From Deltaproteobacteria bacterium (lineage in GTDB: Bacteria; Myxococcota_A; Polyangia; Haliangiales; JADYYK01): a stretch of DNA of 48,223 bases. The stretch spans positions 1 to 48,223 of the forward strand of contig JADYYK010000269.1 in NCBI GenBank assembly GCA_020853705.1, read 5' to 3'. The position numbers and the translations under genes are program-made. Below, one piece after another: positions 26,241-43,429 of the stretch. A model generated the notes under the pieces. It ran no database searches. It was not told the DNA's origin and was given only the letters and a program-made list of their open reading frames with translations. Position 1 is the stretch's first letter; each line of letters begins with the position of its first letter.

Positions 26241-27194
26241 CTACGACTCGACGCGATTCCGCCCCGCCGCCTGCGCCGCCGCCATGGCGGCCCGCGCGCG
26301 CACGATCAACTCCTCGCGCGTCTCCGTCAGGCCGCGCTCCGCGACCCCGGCCGACACCGTCACCCGCACTGACTCACCTGCCACCGTCAGCGTGCGCGCC
26401 TCGACCGCCGCCCGCACGCGCTCGGCCACGCGCCGCGCCTGCCCGAGGTCGGCGGCCGGCAAGATGACCAGCAGGTCGCTGGCGCCGTCGCGCAGCACGG
26501 CGTCACCGCTGCGCAGCATCGACGCCAGCAGCAGCGTGATCCGCCGCATCACCTCGTGGCCCAGCGTCCCGGTGTGCTGCTGGTCGATCGACACCAGCGC
26601 GACCGACAGCGGGCGCAGCGTGCTGTCGCGCGCGATGACCTCGGGGAACGCCGGGTCGACCCCGCGGCGCGCCAGCTGCCCGGCCCCCGGCGCGCCGTTG
26701 CCCAGCGCGTGCAGACGCGCCAGCTCCAGGTGCGGGGCGCACATGCCGGCGATCAGCACCAGCATCTGCTCGTGCTCGCTGCTGAAGGCATCGACGCGCG
26801 GGTTGGTCGCGCTCATGACGCCGATGCACACGCTGTGGTGCAGGAGGGGCACGCCGAGGAACGACCCCAGCTTGGTGGTCATGTCGGGGCGCGGGATGTA
26901 GCGCGGGTCGGCCTCGGCATCGGGCGTGCGCAGCGGCTTCTTGTGCTCCGCGATCCAGCCCAGCAGGCCGGCGCCGGGCTGGAACGGCTGGTATGGATTC
27001 TGATGAATCGCCCGTCCGGCCCGCGCCGCCGCCAGCAGCGCGGTGCGCTCGGCGTTGAACACCCGCACGCTGGCGCGCGGCGTCTCCAGCATCAGCGCGG
27101 TGCGATCCGCCAGCAGCTGCAGCCGCTCCTCGAGGGAGAGCTCGCGGCCGAGGTCCGATACCAGCGCTGTCAGCGCCTGGATGCCCGCGTGCAC
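26241..27194 (-). CDS. GAF plus degenerate GGDEF domain protein
   Basis: Predicted 317 residues with a GTG start. Residues about 15-160 form a GAF domain (LGRELSLEERLQLLADRTA, FLGVPLLHHSVCIGVMSATN). Residues about 185-317 look like a GGDEF domain (ALVSIDQQHTGTLGHEVMRRI, VTVSAGVAERG, VRARAAMAAAQAAGRNRV), but the active-site GGDEF reads GASDL, so cyclic di-GMP synthesis is unlikely; it may act as a receptor or scaffold. It follows the alpha/beta hydrolase gene by 9 bp on the same strand. Confidence 0.85.
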   Translation of the reverse strand: MHAGIQALTALVSDLGRELSLEERLQLLADRTALMLETPRASVRVFNAERTALLAAARAGRAIHQNPYQPFQPGAGLLGWIAEHKKPLRTPDAEADPRYIPRPDMTTKLGSFLGVPLLHHSVCIGVMSATNPRVDAFSSEHEQMLVLIAGMCAPHLELARLHALGNGAPGAGQLARRGVDPAFPEVIARDSTLRPLSVALVSIDQQHTGTLGHEVMRRITLLLASMLRSGDAVLRDGASDLLVILPAADLGQARRVAERVRAAVEARTLTVAGESVRVTVSAGVAERGLTETREELIVRARAAMAAAQAAGRNRVES

Positions 27195-27203
27195 ACGTCG
27201 ATT

Positions 27204-28058
27204 CTACGCCTCCGCGAGGAAGCCAGCCACTCGCCGCCACGCCGCGACCGCCCGGGGGTCGGAAAACAGCGTGAAATGATCGGGGGAGAAGCCGGCGCCG
27301 CCCACCAGCACGGTGCCCTGCGGCCCCCCCAGCGCGGCCGCGAAGCGCGCCGCCTCGGCCGGGGGGCACATCCAGTCAGTGGTCCCCGCCAGCACCAGGG
27401 TGGGCACCGTCAGCCCGCCGGCCGCCGCCCGGTAGTCGACCCCGGCCGCCGAGTCCCAGCGCGGCCCGCGCGCCCAGCGCACGAAATCCCGCGCATACGG
27501 CCCCGGCGGATCCTCGCTGCCGATGCGCAGCGCGCGCGCCGGCACCCGCCCGACCAGGCGCGACACCAGGTCCCAGGTCGCCACCACCGCCCGATCACGC
27601 AGGCGGCGCACCCCGACCCAGACCTGGGTCGCCGCCAGCACCAGCCGCCGCGGCGTCGGCGCCGCCCCGGTCGCGAACCCCGCCACCCCGACCAGCCCGC
27701 CCAGGCTGTGGCCGAGATAGCCGAGCTGCCCGGGCGCCACCCCGGCCCGGCGCGCCACCTCGGCCACCGCCGCGGCCAGATCCAGCCGCACATAGTCGTC
27801 GAAGCCCGCCGCCGGCCCGCCCCGGCTGGCGCCACAGCCGCGAAAGTCCAGCCGCCAGCTCTCGACCCCGGCCGCCGCCAGCGCCGCGGTGAAGCCGTCG
27901 TCACCGCGCTCGAAGTAGCGCGACGACGCCATCATGGCGTGCGTCAGCAGACACACCGCGCGTGGCGACCCCCCCGCCGCCGGCCGCCGCACCAGCCCCA
28001 GGCGGACCCCGTCGGCAGCGACGATCGACACCTCTTCCGTTGCGCTCGCCAACCTCAT
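27204..28058 (-). CDS. alpha/beta hydrolase
   Basis: Predicted 284 residues. Nucleophile elbow GHSLGG puts Ser118 in place; Asp228 (LAGTTDWMCPP) and His260 (FSPDHFTLF) complete the triad. SWRLDFRGCGASRGG is the usual oxyanion-hole region of esterase-type hydrolases, and the overall form resembles predicted COG2945/serine aminopeptidase-like enzymes. No signal peptide, so cytoplasmic. Substrate unknown. TAAGCT lies 11 bases upstream of the ATG, overlapping the divergent helicase promoter; the GAF-GGDEF gene is downstream in the same operon. Confidence 0.88.
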   Translation of the reverse strand: MRLASATEEVSIVAADGVRLGLVRRPAAGGSPRAVCLLTHAMMASSRYFERGDDGFTAALAAAGVESWRLDFRGCGASRGGPAAGFDDYVRLDLAAAVAEVARRAGVAPGQLGYLGHSLGGLVGVAGFATGAAPTPRRLVLAATQVWVGVRRLRDRAVVATWDLVSRLVGRVPARALRIGSEDPPGPYARDFVRWARGPRWDSAAGVDYRAAAGGLTVPTLVLAGTTDWMCPPAEAARFAAALGGPQGTVLVGGAGFSPDHFTLFSDPRAVAAWRRVAGFLAEA

Positions 28059-28068
28059 CGGGGTGCGC

Positions 28069-28075
28069 TAGCTTA
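28069..28075. promoter_or_regulatory. nested divergent -10 elements
   Basis: TAGCTT (plus, 28069-28074) and TAAGCT (minus, 28075-28070) overlap by five bases, each exactly 11 bases from its start codon in a 27-bp gap. No good -35 is visible for either. Confidence 0.45.
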
Positions 28076-28085
28076 ACCGACTCCC

Positions 28086-30557
<2,472 letters not shown>

Positions 30558-30611
30558 GCCTCCTCGAGTTTCGCGCTGGCGCCGACGCCGCGCAGGACCA
30601 GCCAGCGCTGC

Positions 30612-31406
30612 TCAGAACATGGCCGCCATGCGCTGCGAGGCCGACATCGAGCTCACCGCCAGCGCCCCCGGCGTCGACCGCGCCCGCGACGCCAGCCAGG
30701 CGTCAGCCAGCCGCTCCGCCTCCACGATCTGGCGCTCGTCGAGGCGCGAGGCCGCCGACAGCCGCAGCCCCTCCGCCGTGGGATCCGACCGCGCCGCCAG
30801 CCGCGCCCACATATACGCCTCGACGTCGCTGCGCCAGGCACCCGGCTCGGCGTTCAGCAGCGCCAGCTCACGCTGTGCCCGCGCGTGGCCCTGCTCGGCG
30901 GCGCGCCTGAACCAGCGCAGCGCGACCTCCAGATCCTGCACCACGCCCAGCCCGCGGCGGTACGCCACGCCGAGGTGGTGCTGCGCCCCGGCGTGGCCGC
31001 GCTGCGCCGCCTCCTCGAACCACGCCACCGCCATGGCATCGTCACGCTCGCAGCCCTGCCCCCGCGCCCAGCACCGCGCCGCCGCATACTGCGCCCCGGC
31101 GTGGCCGCGCTGGGCCGCCTCGGTGTAGCAGCGCAACGCCTGCGCCATGTTGGGCAGCTCGCCCTGGCCCTCCTCGTACATCTCGCCGAGCCGGTACAGC
31201 GCCACCGCGTCGCCCTGGCGCGCCGCGCACAGGTACCACTCCATGGCCTCGCGATACTGCGCACGCTCCCGGTACAGCTCGCCGAGCGCTCGCTGGGCAG
31301 GGATCTCGCCGGCGGCCGCCGCAGCGTGCGCACGCGAGAACTCCGCCTCGCCAGGCGCCACCTCCGCCTCCGCCTCGGCGCCCCTCATGAACGACAGCAA
31401 TCTCAC
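30612..31406 (-). CDS. Sel1-like repeat protein
   Basis: Predicted 264 residues from a GTG at 31406, chosen because GGAGG lies exactly 6 bases upstream; an ATG six codons later is weaker. At least three Sel1 repeats are visible: EMYEEGQGELPNMAQALRCYTEAAQRGH, then AMAVAWFEEAAQRGHAGAQ and LEVALRWFRRAAEQGHARAQ (each shown in part). Sel1 repeats form helical scaffolds for protein-protein contacts. No signal peptide. It is convergent with the helicase gene, 54 bp away. Confidence 0.87.
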   Translation of the reverse strand: MRLLSFMRGAEAEAEVAPGEAEFSRAHAAAAAGEIPAQRALGELYRERAQYREAMEWYLCAARQGDAVALYRLGEMYEEGQGELPNMAQALRCYTEAAQRGHAGAQYAAARCWARGQGCERDDAMAVAWFEEAAQRGHAGAQHHLGVAYRRGLGVVQDLEVALRWFRRAAEQGHARAQRELALLNAEPGAWRSDVEAYMWARLAARSDPTAEGLRLSAASRLDERQIVEAERLADAWLASRARSTPGALAVSSMSASQRMAAMF

Positions 31407-31522
31407 GTCCGGCCTCCAGCCTCTCAGCTGGTGGCTTGCTACGCCTACATGGCCCGACCCTTCCTTCAGGTCCTGCCCTTTTGAGCGATGAAACCTGGGG
31501 TGTGAAAGGGCAGGATCCAGCA

Positions 31523-32695
31523 ATGGCCTACACCGCCAGCGACTTCGCCGTGGCCGACGACATCCGCGTCGCCGAGACCCTGCCCGCCGCCGCCTTCCGC
31601 GAGCGCGACTTCCTGGCGCTCGAGCTCGCCACCCTGTTCCCGCGCAGCTGGCAGCTGGTCCCCGACGCGGCCAGCGTCGACCCCGGCAGCGACCCGCGTT
31701 CCATCGCCGAGCTGTGCTCCGCGCGCGGCGCGCGCCTACCGTTCTCGCTGCTGGGCCGCCCGCTGTTCCTGCAGCGTGGCTGGGACGACGCCGCCCTGCG
31801 CTGCTTCTCCAACGCCTGCACGCACGCCTGGTATCCGCTGGTGGCCGGCCCCTCGCGCGGGCCCACCCTGGTGTGCGGCCAGCACGGCCGCAAGTTCGAC
31901 TGCGCCGGCCGCTTCGTCGCCCACGCCGGCTTCTCCGGCCTGCCCGACTTCCCGCGCGACTGTGATCACCTGCGCGAATTCGAGGTCGCCAGCTGGCATC
32001 AGCTCACCTTCGTCCGCGACCCGAGCGCCGGCGCCGGCCCCGCTCTCGATGACATCCTCACCGAGCTGGCCGCCAGCACGTCCGCGCTGCCCCTCGCCAC
32101 CCTGCGCCGCTCGCGCGCCGTCGCCGAGTCTCGCGAGGTCGCCGGCAACTGGAAGCAGCACGTGTGGAACTACATGGACCGCTACCACGTCGGCTTCATC
32201 CACCGCGCTCCTGGCGGTCTGGCCGACGCCTGCGACATGTCGAGCTACCAGACCGAGCTCTCCGACCACGCCGCGCTGCAGTGGGTCTACGCGCGCCGAC
32301 CCGAGGACGGCTTCGACCCCGCGCTGCTGCCCGAGCGCTTCCGCGACCCCGCGGGCCGCCGCGTGTTCGCGCTGTGGTGGCTGCTGTTCCCCAACCTGGC
32401 CCTCAACTTCTACCCCTGGGGCCTCTCCATCAACGTCTTCGAACCCATCCCCGAGCGCCCCGACACCACGCTGTTCCGCTGGTACCACCTCATCCTCGAC
32501 GACAGCCTGCACGCGCGCCGCGAGGACAGCTGGCTGATCAGCCAGGTCGACGCCGAGGACCTCGACGCCATGGCCCAGGTGCGCCGCTCGCTGCGCGAAC
32601 CGCACCTGCCGCGCGGTCGCTTCGCTGCCCTGGAGGAGACCGGCCCGCACTGGTTTCACCGCCAGATCTACCGCGCCGTGTTCGAGTCCACCTGA
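31523..32695 (+). CDS. Rieske-type aromatic ring-hydroxylating oxygenase, large (alpha) subunit-like
   Basis: Predicted 390 residues. Rieske [2Fe-2S] ligands are C99-x-H101 and C118-x2-H121 (16 residues apart), as usual. The catalytic domain has NWKQHVWNYMDRYHVGFIH with His222 and His227 of the mononuclear iron site. Such enzymes use electrons from a reductase or ferredoxin to hydroxylate aromatic or related substrates; no reductase or beta subunit is adjacent, so substrate and partners are unknown. CAGGA lies about 9 bases before the ATG. An AraC-type regulator follows on the same strand. Confidence 0.9.
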   Translation: MAYTASDFAVADDIRVAETLPAAAFRERDFLALELATLFPRSWQLVPDAASVDPGSDPRSIAELCSARGARLPFSLLGRPLFLQRGWDDAALRCFSNACTHAWYPLVAGPSRGPTLVCGQHGRKFDCAGRFVAHAGFSGLPDFPRDCDHLREFEVASWHQLTFVRDPSAGAGPALDDILTELAASTSALPLATLRRSRAVAESREVAGNWKQHVWNYMDRYHVGFIHRAPGGLADACDMSSYQTELSDHAALQWVYARRPEDGFDPALLPERFRDPAGRRVFALWWLLFPNLALNFYPWGLSINVFEPIPERPDTTLFRWYHLILDDSLHARREDSWLISQVDAEDLDAMAQVRRSLREPHLPRGRFAALEETGPHWFHRQIYRAVFEST

Positions 32696-32735
32696 GGCTT
32701 GTCGCTGACCCCGAGTTCGACGATGCTTGCGCGCG

Positions 32736-33551
32736 ATGGGCATGCGCCCCGCCAAGAGCACCGATGACTTCATGCGTGCCCCCGCGGGCACCTGGGTCAC
32801 CTCCGGGACCACGCTGCTGTGGTGTCACTCGCCGACCCTGTTCGGCCTGGTGTGCTGGGGCAGCCCCAACGAGCACGAGGCGGCCGCCCTCCTGCGCATC
32901 CTCGAGGCCTACCCGGTGCTGGCCCCGCGCTTCGACGCCCTGCTCGACGGCAGCGCCATCGAGCGCGTCGAGCCGGCCGCGCTGGAGGTCCTGCTGGCCT
33001 GGATGCGCACCCACTTCGAGCCGCTCCACGCCCGGCTGCGCGCCCGCATCGGCGTCATCCCGCCTGGCCTCGGCGGCCTCGCGCTGGCGGGCATCACGCC
33101 GCTCATCGGCGGCCCCGGCCCGGTGCAGCTGGCCGAGTCCACGCGCGAGGGCTTCCGCCTGCTGCTCCCCGACGGCGGCGATGCCCTGTGTGACGAGGTC
33201 ACCGCCCTGATGATGGCCGCCCGCGGCACGCCGCCCTGGCTGCTCGAGCTGCGCGGGCTGCTGGCCCGCGAGCAGGGCAACCTCGAGCTCGGCGAGGCTG
33301 CCCGCCAGCTCGGCATGTCGACGCGCAGCCTGCAGCGCGCGCTGGCCGGCGCCGGCACCAGCTACCGCAACGAGCAGGGCGGCGCCCGCTTCCGCATCGC
33401 CGACGAGCTGCTCGGCGCCGGCGAGAAGCTGAGCGCCGTCGCCGCCCGCCTCGGCGTCACCGACGCCGGCCTGGCCCGCCTGGTCCGCGCCCGCACCGGG
33501 CTGTCCCCGGGCGAGCATCAGAAGCGACGCCGCGATCCTCAGCGAAGCTGA
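32736..33551 (+). CDS. AraC-type transcription regulator
   Basis: Predicted 271 residues from ATG 32736; TTG at 32727 and ATG at 32742 are alternatives. The last 90 residues carry an AraC double helix-turn-helix: LGEAARQLGMSTRSLQRALA and KLSAVAARLGVTDAGLARLV, then GLSPGEHQKR. The N-terminal part, with HSPTLFGLVCWG and RIGVIPPGLGG, is not a recognised ligand domain. It lies 40 bp after the Rieske oxygenase gene, a likely regulatory partner. Its 3' end forms one arm of a long hairpin. Confidence 0.85.
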   Translation: MGMRPAKSTDDFMRAPAGTWVTSGTTLLWCHSPTLFGLVCWGSPNEHEAAALLRILEAYPVLAPRFDALLDGSAIERVEPAALEVLLAWMRTHFEPLHARLRARIGVIPPGLGGLALAGITPLIGGPGPVQLAESTREGFRLLLPDGGDALCDEVTALMMAARGTPPWLLELRGLLAREQGNLELGEAARQLGMSTRSLQRALAGAGTSYRNEQGGARFRIADELLGAGEKLSAVAARLGVTDAGLARLVRARTGLSPGEHQKRRRDPQRS

Positions 33552-33569
33552 GGTCGCGGCGGCGCTTCT
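33520..33569. terminator. long hairpin overlapping the regulator's 3' end
   Basis: Arms of 23-24 bases (33520-33543 and 33547-33569) with one mismatch and one bulge and a GAA loop. It includes the stop codon of the AraC-type gene. No T-run follows, so it may protect or terminate transcripts in a convergent region. Confidence 0.6.
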
Positions 33570-33571
33570 GT

Positions 33572-33657
<86 letters not shown>

Positions 33658-33686
33658 GGGCTCCAAGCTCCGCGCCGCCCCCGCCC

Positions 33687-34643
33687 CTACGGCGCCGACT
33701 GCGCCGCCGGGCAGCGCGCCGCCAGCAGCGGATCATCCAGCGCCGACACCAGGCCGCCGCCGTCCGCGCGTGGCAGCGAGTGCACCGCGATGAACGTGTG
33801 CTGGCTGGCCGGGCAGTGCCAGTACATCGCCACCAGCTGCATCTCCTCGCCTTGCCAGTCGAAGTCCCCCGTCATCACGACCCGCTGCAGCCCCTCGGGA
33901 TCCGTCACCACCTGGGTGTCCACGATGCGCGCGCCCTCGAACGAGCGCAGCAGGTGTTCGCGCACGAACACCTTGCCCGCCTCGGTCTCGTAGAAGCCGC
34001 GCTCGGGCGCCGGCTCGATGGCGCCGGGGTTGAACGACAGCACCTCGCGACCACGCACCAGCGCGCGCTGTCCCAGCTCGTGCGCGTCCTCGAAGCCCTC
34101 GGGCGCCACGAACGTCGGGTACACCAGCGGCGGCCGCTTGCTGACCAGCGTGCACTGGGCGCTGTCGAGGATGCGCCGGTGCAGGAGGTGGCTGGCCAGG
34201 GTGCTCATCGTGAGCAAGGTGAACACGCGCCCCTCGCGCTCCACCAGCCAGTCGGTGGCCTGGCCCCGGTACGACCCCAGCGTGAAGCTGCGCGTGGTGG
34301 CGTCCATGCCGCACACCTTGCTGGCCACCTCGTCGACCATCACCACCTCGCCCGCGACCTTGAACATGGCCTTGGTCGCGCGCAGCGACGCCGCCACGTC
34401 CTCGCTGCTCAGCGGCTCCTCGCGCAGGCCCCAGACCAGATCGGTGCTGACCTGGGCGCCGCCGACGTGGACGCTGCCGCCCTCGAACACTGGCGGCTCC
34501 ATGCGTCGCTGGCCAGCCGGCAGCGAGATGGTCAGTCCAGGGATGGTGACGGGTCGGAGCTCGAGCTTGATGAGGTCGGGCGCCTTCTTGCGGCACCCCC
34601 CGAGCAGGCAGGCCACCAGCAAGGCGACCGCCCGCCGGGCCAT
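33687..34643 (-). CDS. hypothetical lipoprotein in infA operon
   Basis: Predicted 318 residues. MARRAVALLVACLLGGC with a clear lipobox then a basic RKK. The mature chain is mixed alpha/beta with the Cys pair SKVCGMD and SAQCTLV, and a third Cys near the end. No motif of a known family. Its ATG shares one base with the TAA of infA (TAATG), so it is co-transcribed and coupled with translation initiation factor IF-1. Confidence 0.8.
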   Translation of the reverse strand: MARRAVALLVACLLGGCRKKAPDLIKLELRPVTIPGLTISLPAGQRRMEPPVFEGGSVHVGGAQVSTDLVWGLREEPLSSEDVAASLRATKAMFKVAGEVVMVDEVASKVCGMDATTRSFTLGSYRGQATDWLVEREGRVFTLLTMSTLASHLLHRRILDSAQCTLVSKRPPLVYPTFVAPEGFEDAHELGQRALVRGREVLSFNPGAIEPAPERGFYETEAGKVFVREHLLRSFEGARIVDTQVVTDPEGLQRVVMTGDFDWQGEEMQLVAMYWHCPASQHTFIAVHSLPRADGGGLVSALDDPLLAARCPAAQSAP

Positions 34644-34861
34644 TACTTGCTGCGGAAGACGATCAGTCCGCGCGTGGGGTCATAGGGCGAGACCGCCACG
34701 GTGACGCGGTCACCCAGCACGACGCGGATCCGGTTCCTGCGCATACGCCCGGCCAGCTGGGCCAGGATCTTGTGCCCGCCGGCGACCTCGACGCGGAAGT
34801 TACCACCCGCGTTGATCTCGACGACTGAGCCTTCCATCTGAACGTGATCGTCCTTCGGCAT
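34643..34861 (-). CDS. infA: translation initiation factor IF-1
   Basis: 72 residues, the standard length. The OB-fold is plain: HVQMEGSVVEINAGGNFRVEV, then AGRMRRNRIRVVLGDRVTV and SPYDPTRGLIVF. It binds the 30S A site during initiation. GGAG lies 6 bases before the ATG. Here infA is not in a ribosomal-protein cluster; it heads an operon with a lipoprotein and is divergent from the activase operon. Whether it is the only copy in the genome cannot be known from this window. Confidence 0.95.
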   Translation of the reverse strand: MPKDDHVQMEGSVVEINAGGNFRVEVAGGHKILAQLAGRMRRNRIRVVLGDRVTVAVSPYDPTRGLIVFRSK

Positions 34862-35139
34862 TCACTTCTCCAAGCCATGCGAGCCAGTCAGGGGTGTCAA
34901 GGGCTCCAAAAGCGGCTGGAGTCTGCGCGTCCAGCCTCGCCAAGTCAATCCCCGTGTGCCCTGATCGCGCCCCGATCCGTGACGCTGGTACCAGGTCACA
35001 CGTTCGCAGTCATTTGAAATCACTGCTGATTGTCGATTGGATGCCGAAAGATCTTGCGGTAGACGAGGGTGTCTAGTCTAATCCTTCGAACCGCACCGGG
35101 TCACTAGAACCCTGTGTCAGTCGTTCGCTGGAGATGCAC
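34862..35139. other. 278-bp divergent intergenic region
   Basis: Lies between infA and the activase operon and should hold both promoters. A rightward promoter is proposed at 35054-35082. On the minus strand a perfect TTGACA sits at 34900-34895, but its -10 would fall on the infA ribosome-binding site. No RNA gene is evident. Confidence 0.5.
35054..35082 (+). promoter_or_regulatory. sigma-70-type promoter of the activase operon
   Basis: TTGCGG (35054-35059), 17-base spacer, TCTAAT (35077-35082; five of six to TATAAT). The leader would be about 50 bases and contains the GGAG before the ATG at 35140. Confidence 0.5.
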
Positions 35140-38823
<3,684 letters not shown>

Positions 38824-38842
38824 GGGACACAAGGAGACTGCG

Positions 38843-40519
<1,677 letters not shown>

Positions 40520-40540
40520 GCAAACCGAGCTGAATCATGG

Positions 40541-40577
40541 CGGCCGCGGGCGGGTGCTCGCGGCCGTCGGGCTTTTC
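40541..40577 (+). terminator. intrinsic terminator of the activase operon
   Basis: CGGCCGCGGGC (40541-40551) pairs with GCTCGCGGCCG (40556-40566), one G-T pair, short loop, followed by TCGGGC and TTTT (40573-40576). Confidence 0.75.
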
Positions 40578-40593
40578 GGAGATGATGTGAGCC

Positions 40594-41175
40594 ATGGGTC
40601 GGGGCCTCCTCGTCGCGCTGGCGCTGATGCTGGGGGGCTGCTCGGCGCTGCTGGACTTCGACGGGACGATCACGGACGCGGCGGTCGACGCCGAGGTCGG
40701 CGATGGCGGCGACGGCGGTGACGCCGCGATCGACGCCACCGTGGTGGACGCCGCGCCGCTGATCGACGGCCCGGTGGCGCCCCCGCTCGACGACGCCGGC
40801 GGGGGCCGCATCACCTGTGGCGCCCAGCAGTGCATCGTGGGGCTGGAGCTGTGCTGCGTGACCACCGCGATGGCGACCTGCCGTCCCATCGGGCTCGGCT
40901 GTTCGAGCGGCGTCAGCGTGCTGTGTGACGGCACCGAGGACTGCGGCCGTGACGTCTGCTGCGGCATCATGCCGGCCGGCCCGCTGGAGTGCCGCGCCTA
41001 CGGCCCCGGGACCGACCGCTGCAGCGGCAACATCGCCAACGATCGCGTGGTCATCTGCAACGAGGCGCGCGACTGCCCCAGCGAGCGCCCGATCTGCCAG
41101 AGCTGCCAGGTGGGGCTGCCGGTGACGCTGAACTACTGCACCGCCACCCTCACGACGAACTGCACTGCCCTCTGA
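40594..41175 (+). CDS. Cys-rich lipoprotein
   Basis: Predicted 193 residues. Signal MGRGLLVALALMLGGC with good lipobox, an Asp/Ala-rich spacer (DAAVDAEVGDGGDGGDA), then from about residue 75 a Cys-rich module (TCGAQQC, LELCCVTT, TCRPIGLGCSSG, DCGRDVCCG, RCSGN, ICQSCQVG) with at least sixteen Cys, probably fully disulfide-bonded outside the cell. This type is common in myxobacteria and has no known role. Between the terminator and miaB; no Shine-Dalgarno of note. Confidence 0.8.
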   Translation: MGRGLLVALALMLGGCSALLDFDGTITDAAVDAEVGDGGDGGDAAIDATVVDAAPLIDGPVAPPLDDAGGGRITCGAQQCIVGLELCCVTTAMATCRPIGLGCSSGVSVLCDGTEDCGRDVCCGIMPAGPLECRAYGPGTDRCSGNIANDRVVICNEARDCPSERPICQSCQVGLPVTLNYCTATLTTNCTAL

Positions 41176-41196
41176 GTTTTGGTATAGATCGCCCGG

Positions 41197-42642
<1,446 letters not shown>

Positions 42643-42657
42643 CATCGGCATGCCGCG

Positions 42658-42699
42658 GCTCCCACGCGCCCTGTTGCCCCATGCAGGGCGGCGTGGGGC
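42658..42699. terminator. hairpin between convergent miaB and hypothetical gene
   Basis: Arms of about 16 bases (42658-42673 and 42684-42699) with one mismatch and one bulge around a 10-base loop. No T-run on either strand; likely a shared transcript end. Confidence 0.55.
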
Positions 42700-42708
42700 T
42701 GGGAACCG

Positions 42709-43341
42709 CTAGTGCGAATCGCTCTTGATCAGCTTGAACAGGCCCGCCTGGGCCGGCGAGAAGGGATCGAAGTCGGAGCACATCGTGAGGATGTGCAGGA
42801 AAAACTTCCCCGCCTCCTTAGCAGTAAGCTCGCCCGGCAGCACGTACTTGATCTCGCGGCTGTCGCCAAGCGGGAAGGAGCGGACCTGATCAGGCGCGCT
42901 CACGACCTTGGGTTCGGCCGGCGCCTCCTCGGCAACAACATCGGCTTCCGCCGTGACCCGCTCCGTCTTGGCGGGACGGCTGCCAGCGGGCCGGTTCCGC
43001 CCCTTGAAGCTCAGCGGACTCTCCTGGTAGGAGATGAAATCCTTGAGCAGGGTGCGGGCACGCGTGGCGTAGGTCGAGGCCGTGTCGGGCTTCGCCACGC
43101 GCTTGGTCGCCCAACGCCGCGCGATCGAGTCCAAGTTGTCGAGCAGCGACTGCACGTCGCACGGCTCCTCGTCCCCGAGGATCGAGGTCAGCGCCTCAAG
43201 GGCTGACGCGCGAAACCGGGCAGTGGTCACGGGGTAGAGGCCCTTCTCACCCATCAGCCGGGCGAAGTTCATGACCTGCGTGATCTCCGGACGGCTCATC
43301 TCACCCTCATCGGCAGTCGTATCGTTCGCTGCAGTCTCCAT
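42709..43341 (-). CDS. hypothetical protein with possible integrase core-binding-like helical domain
   Basis: Predicted 210 residues; AGGAG 5 bases before the ATG at 43341. Residues about 14-115 are helical, with DTASTYATRARTLLKDFISY resembling the SAM-like core-binding fold of tyrosine recombinases; no catalytic domain follows. After a Glu/Pro/Ala linker, the C-terminal REIKYVLPGELTAKEAGKF looks like a short beta-hairpin-plus-helix module seen after such helical regions in hypothetical proteins of accessory regions. It could bind DNA or a partner protein. Base use is more A/T-rich than neighbours. It has its own promoter and an upstream palindrome. Confidence 0.7.
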   Translation of the reverse strand: METAANDTTADEGEMSRPEITQVMNFARLMGEKGLYPVTTARFRASALEALTSILGDEEPCDVQSLLDNLDSIARRWATKRVAKPDTASTYATRARTLLKDFISYQESPLSFKGRNRPAGSRPAKTERVTAEADVVAEEAPAEPKVVSAPDQVRSFPLGDSREIKYVLPGELTAKEAGKFFLHILTMCSDFDPFSPAQAGLFKLIKSDSH

Positions 43342-43383
43342 CGGGTCTCCTGTGTCCTCATCCGAGGACCGTTGTGTGGCTGC

Positions 43384-43411
43384 AACCTAAGCAGATCTGG
43401 CGGCCTGTCAA
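43384..43411 (-). promoter_or_regulatory. sigma-70-type promoter for the hypothetical gene
   Basis: On the minus strand TTGACA (43411-43406), a 16-base spacer, TAGGTT (43389-43384). It lies in an A/T-rich patch unlike the surroundings. Confidence 0.55.
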
Positions 43412-43429
43412 CCGAGAGAACGATGGAAA

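Noticed and set aside
32727..32735. TTG at 32727 as the start of the AraC-type gene
   Set aside because: ATG at 32736 is in frame three codons later; no signal favours the rarer TTG.
34895..34900. Perfect TTGACA on the minus strand upstream of infA
   Set aside because: With a normal spacer the -10 would be TGGCTT, a poor match lying on the infA ribosome-binding site, so it is not a convincing promoter.
42643..42708. Possible tRNA or small RNA in the gap after miaB
   Set aside because: The sequence folds as one long hairpin; no cloverleaf arms or CCA-like end.
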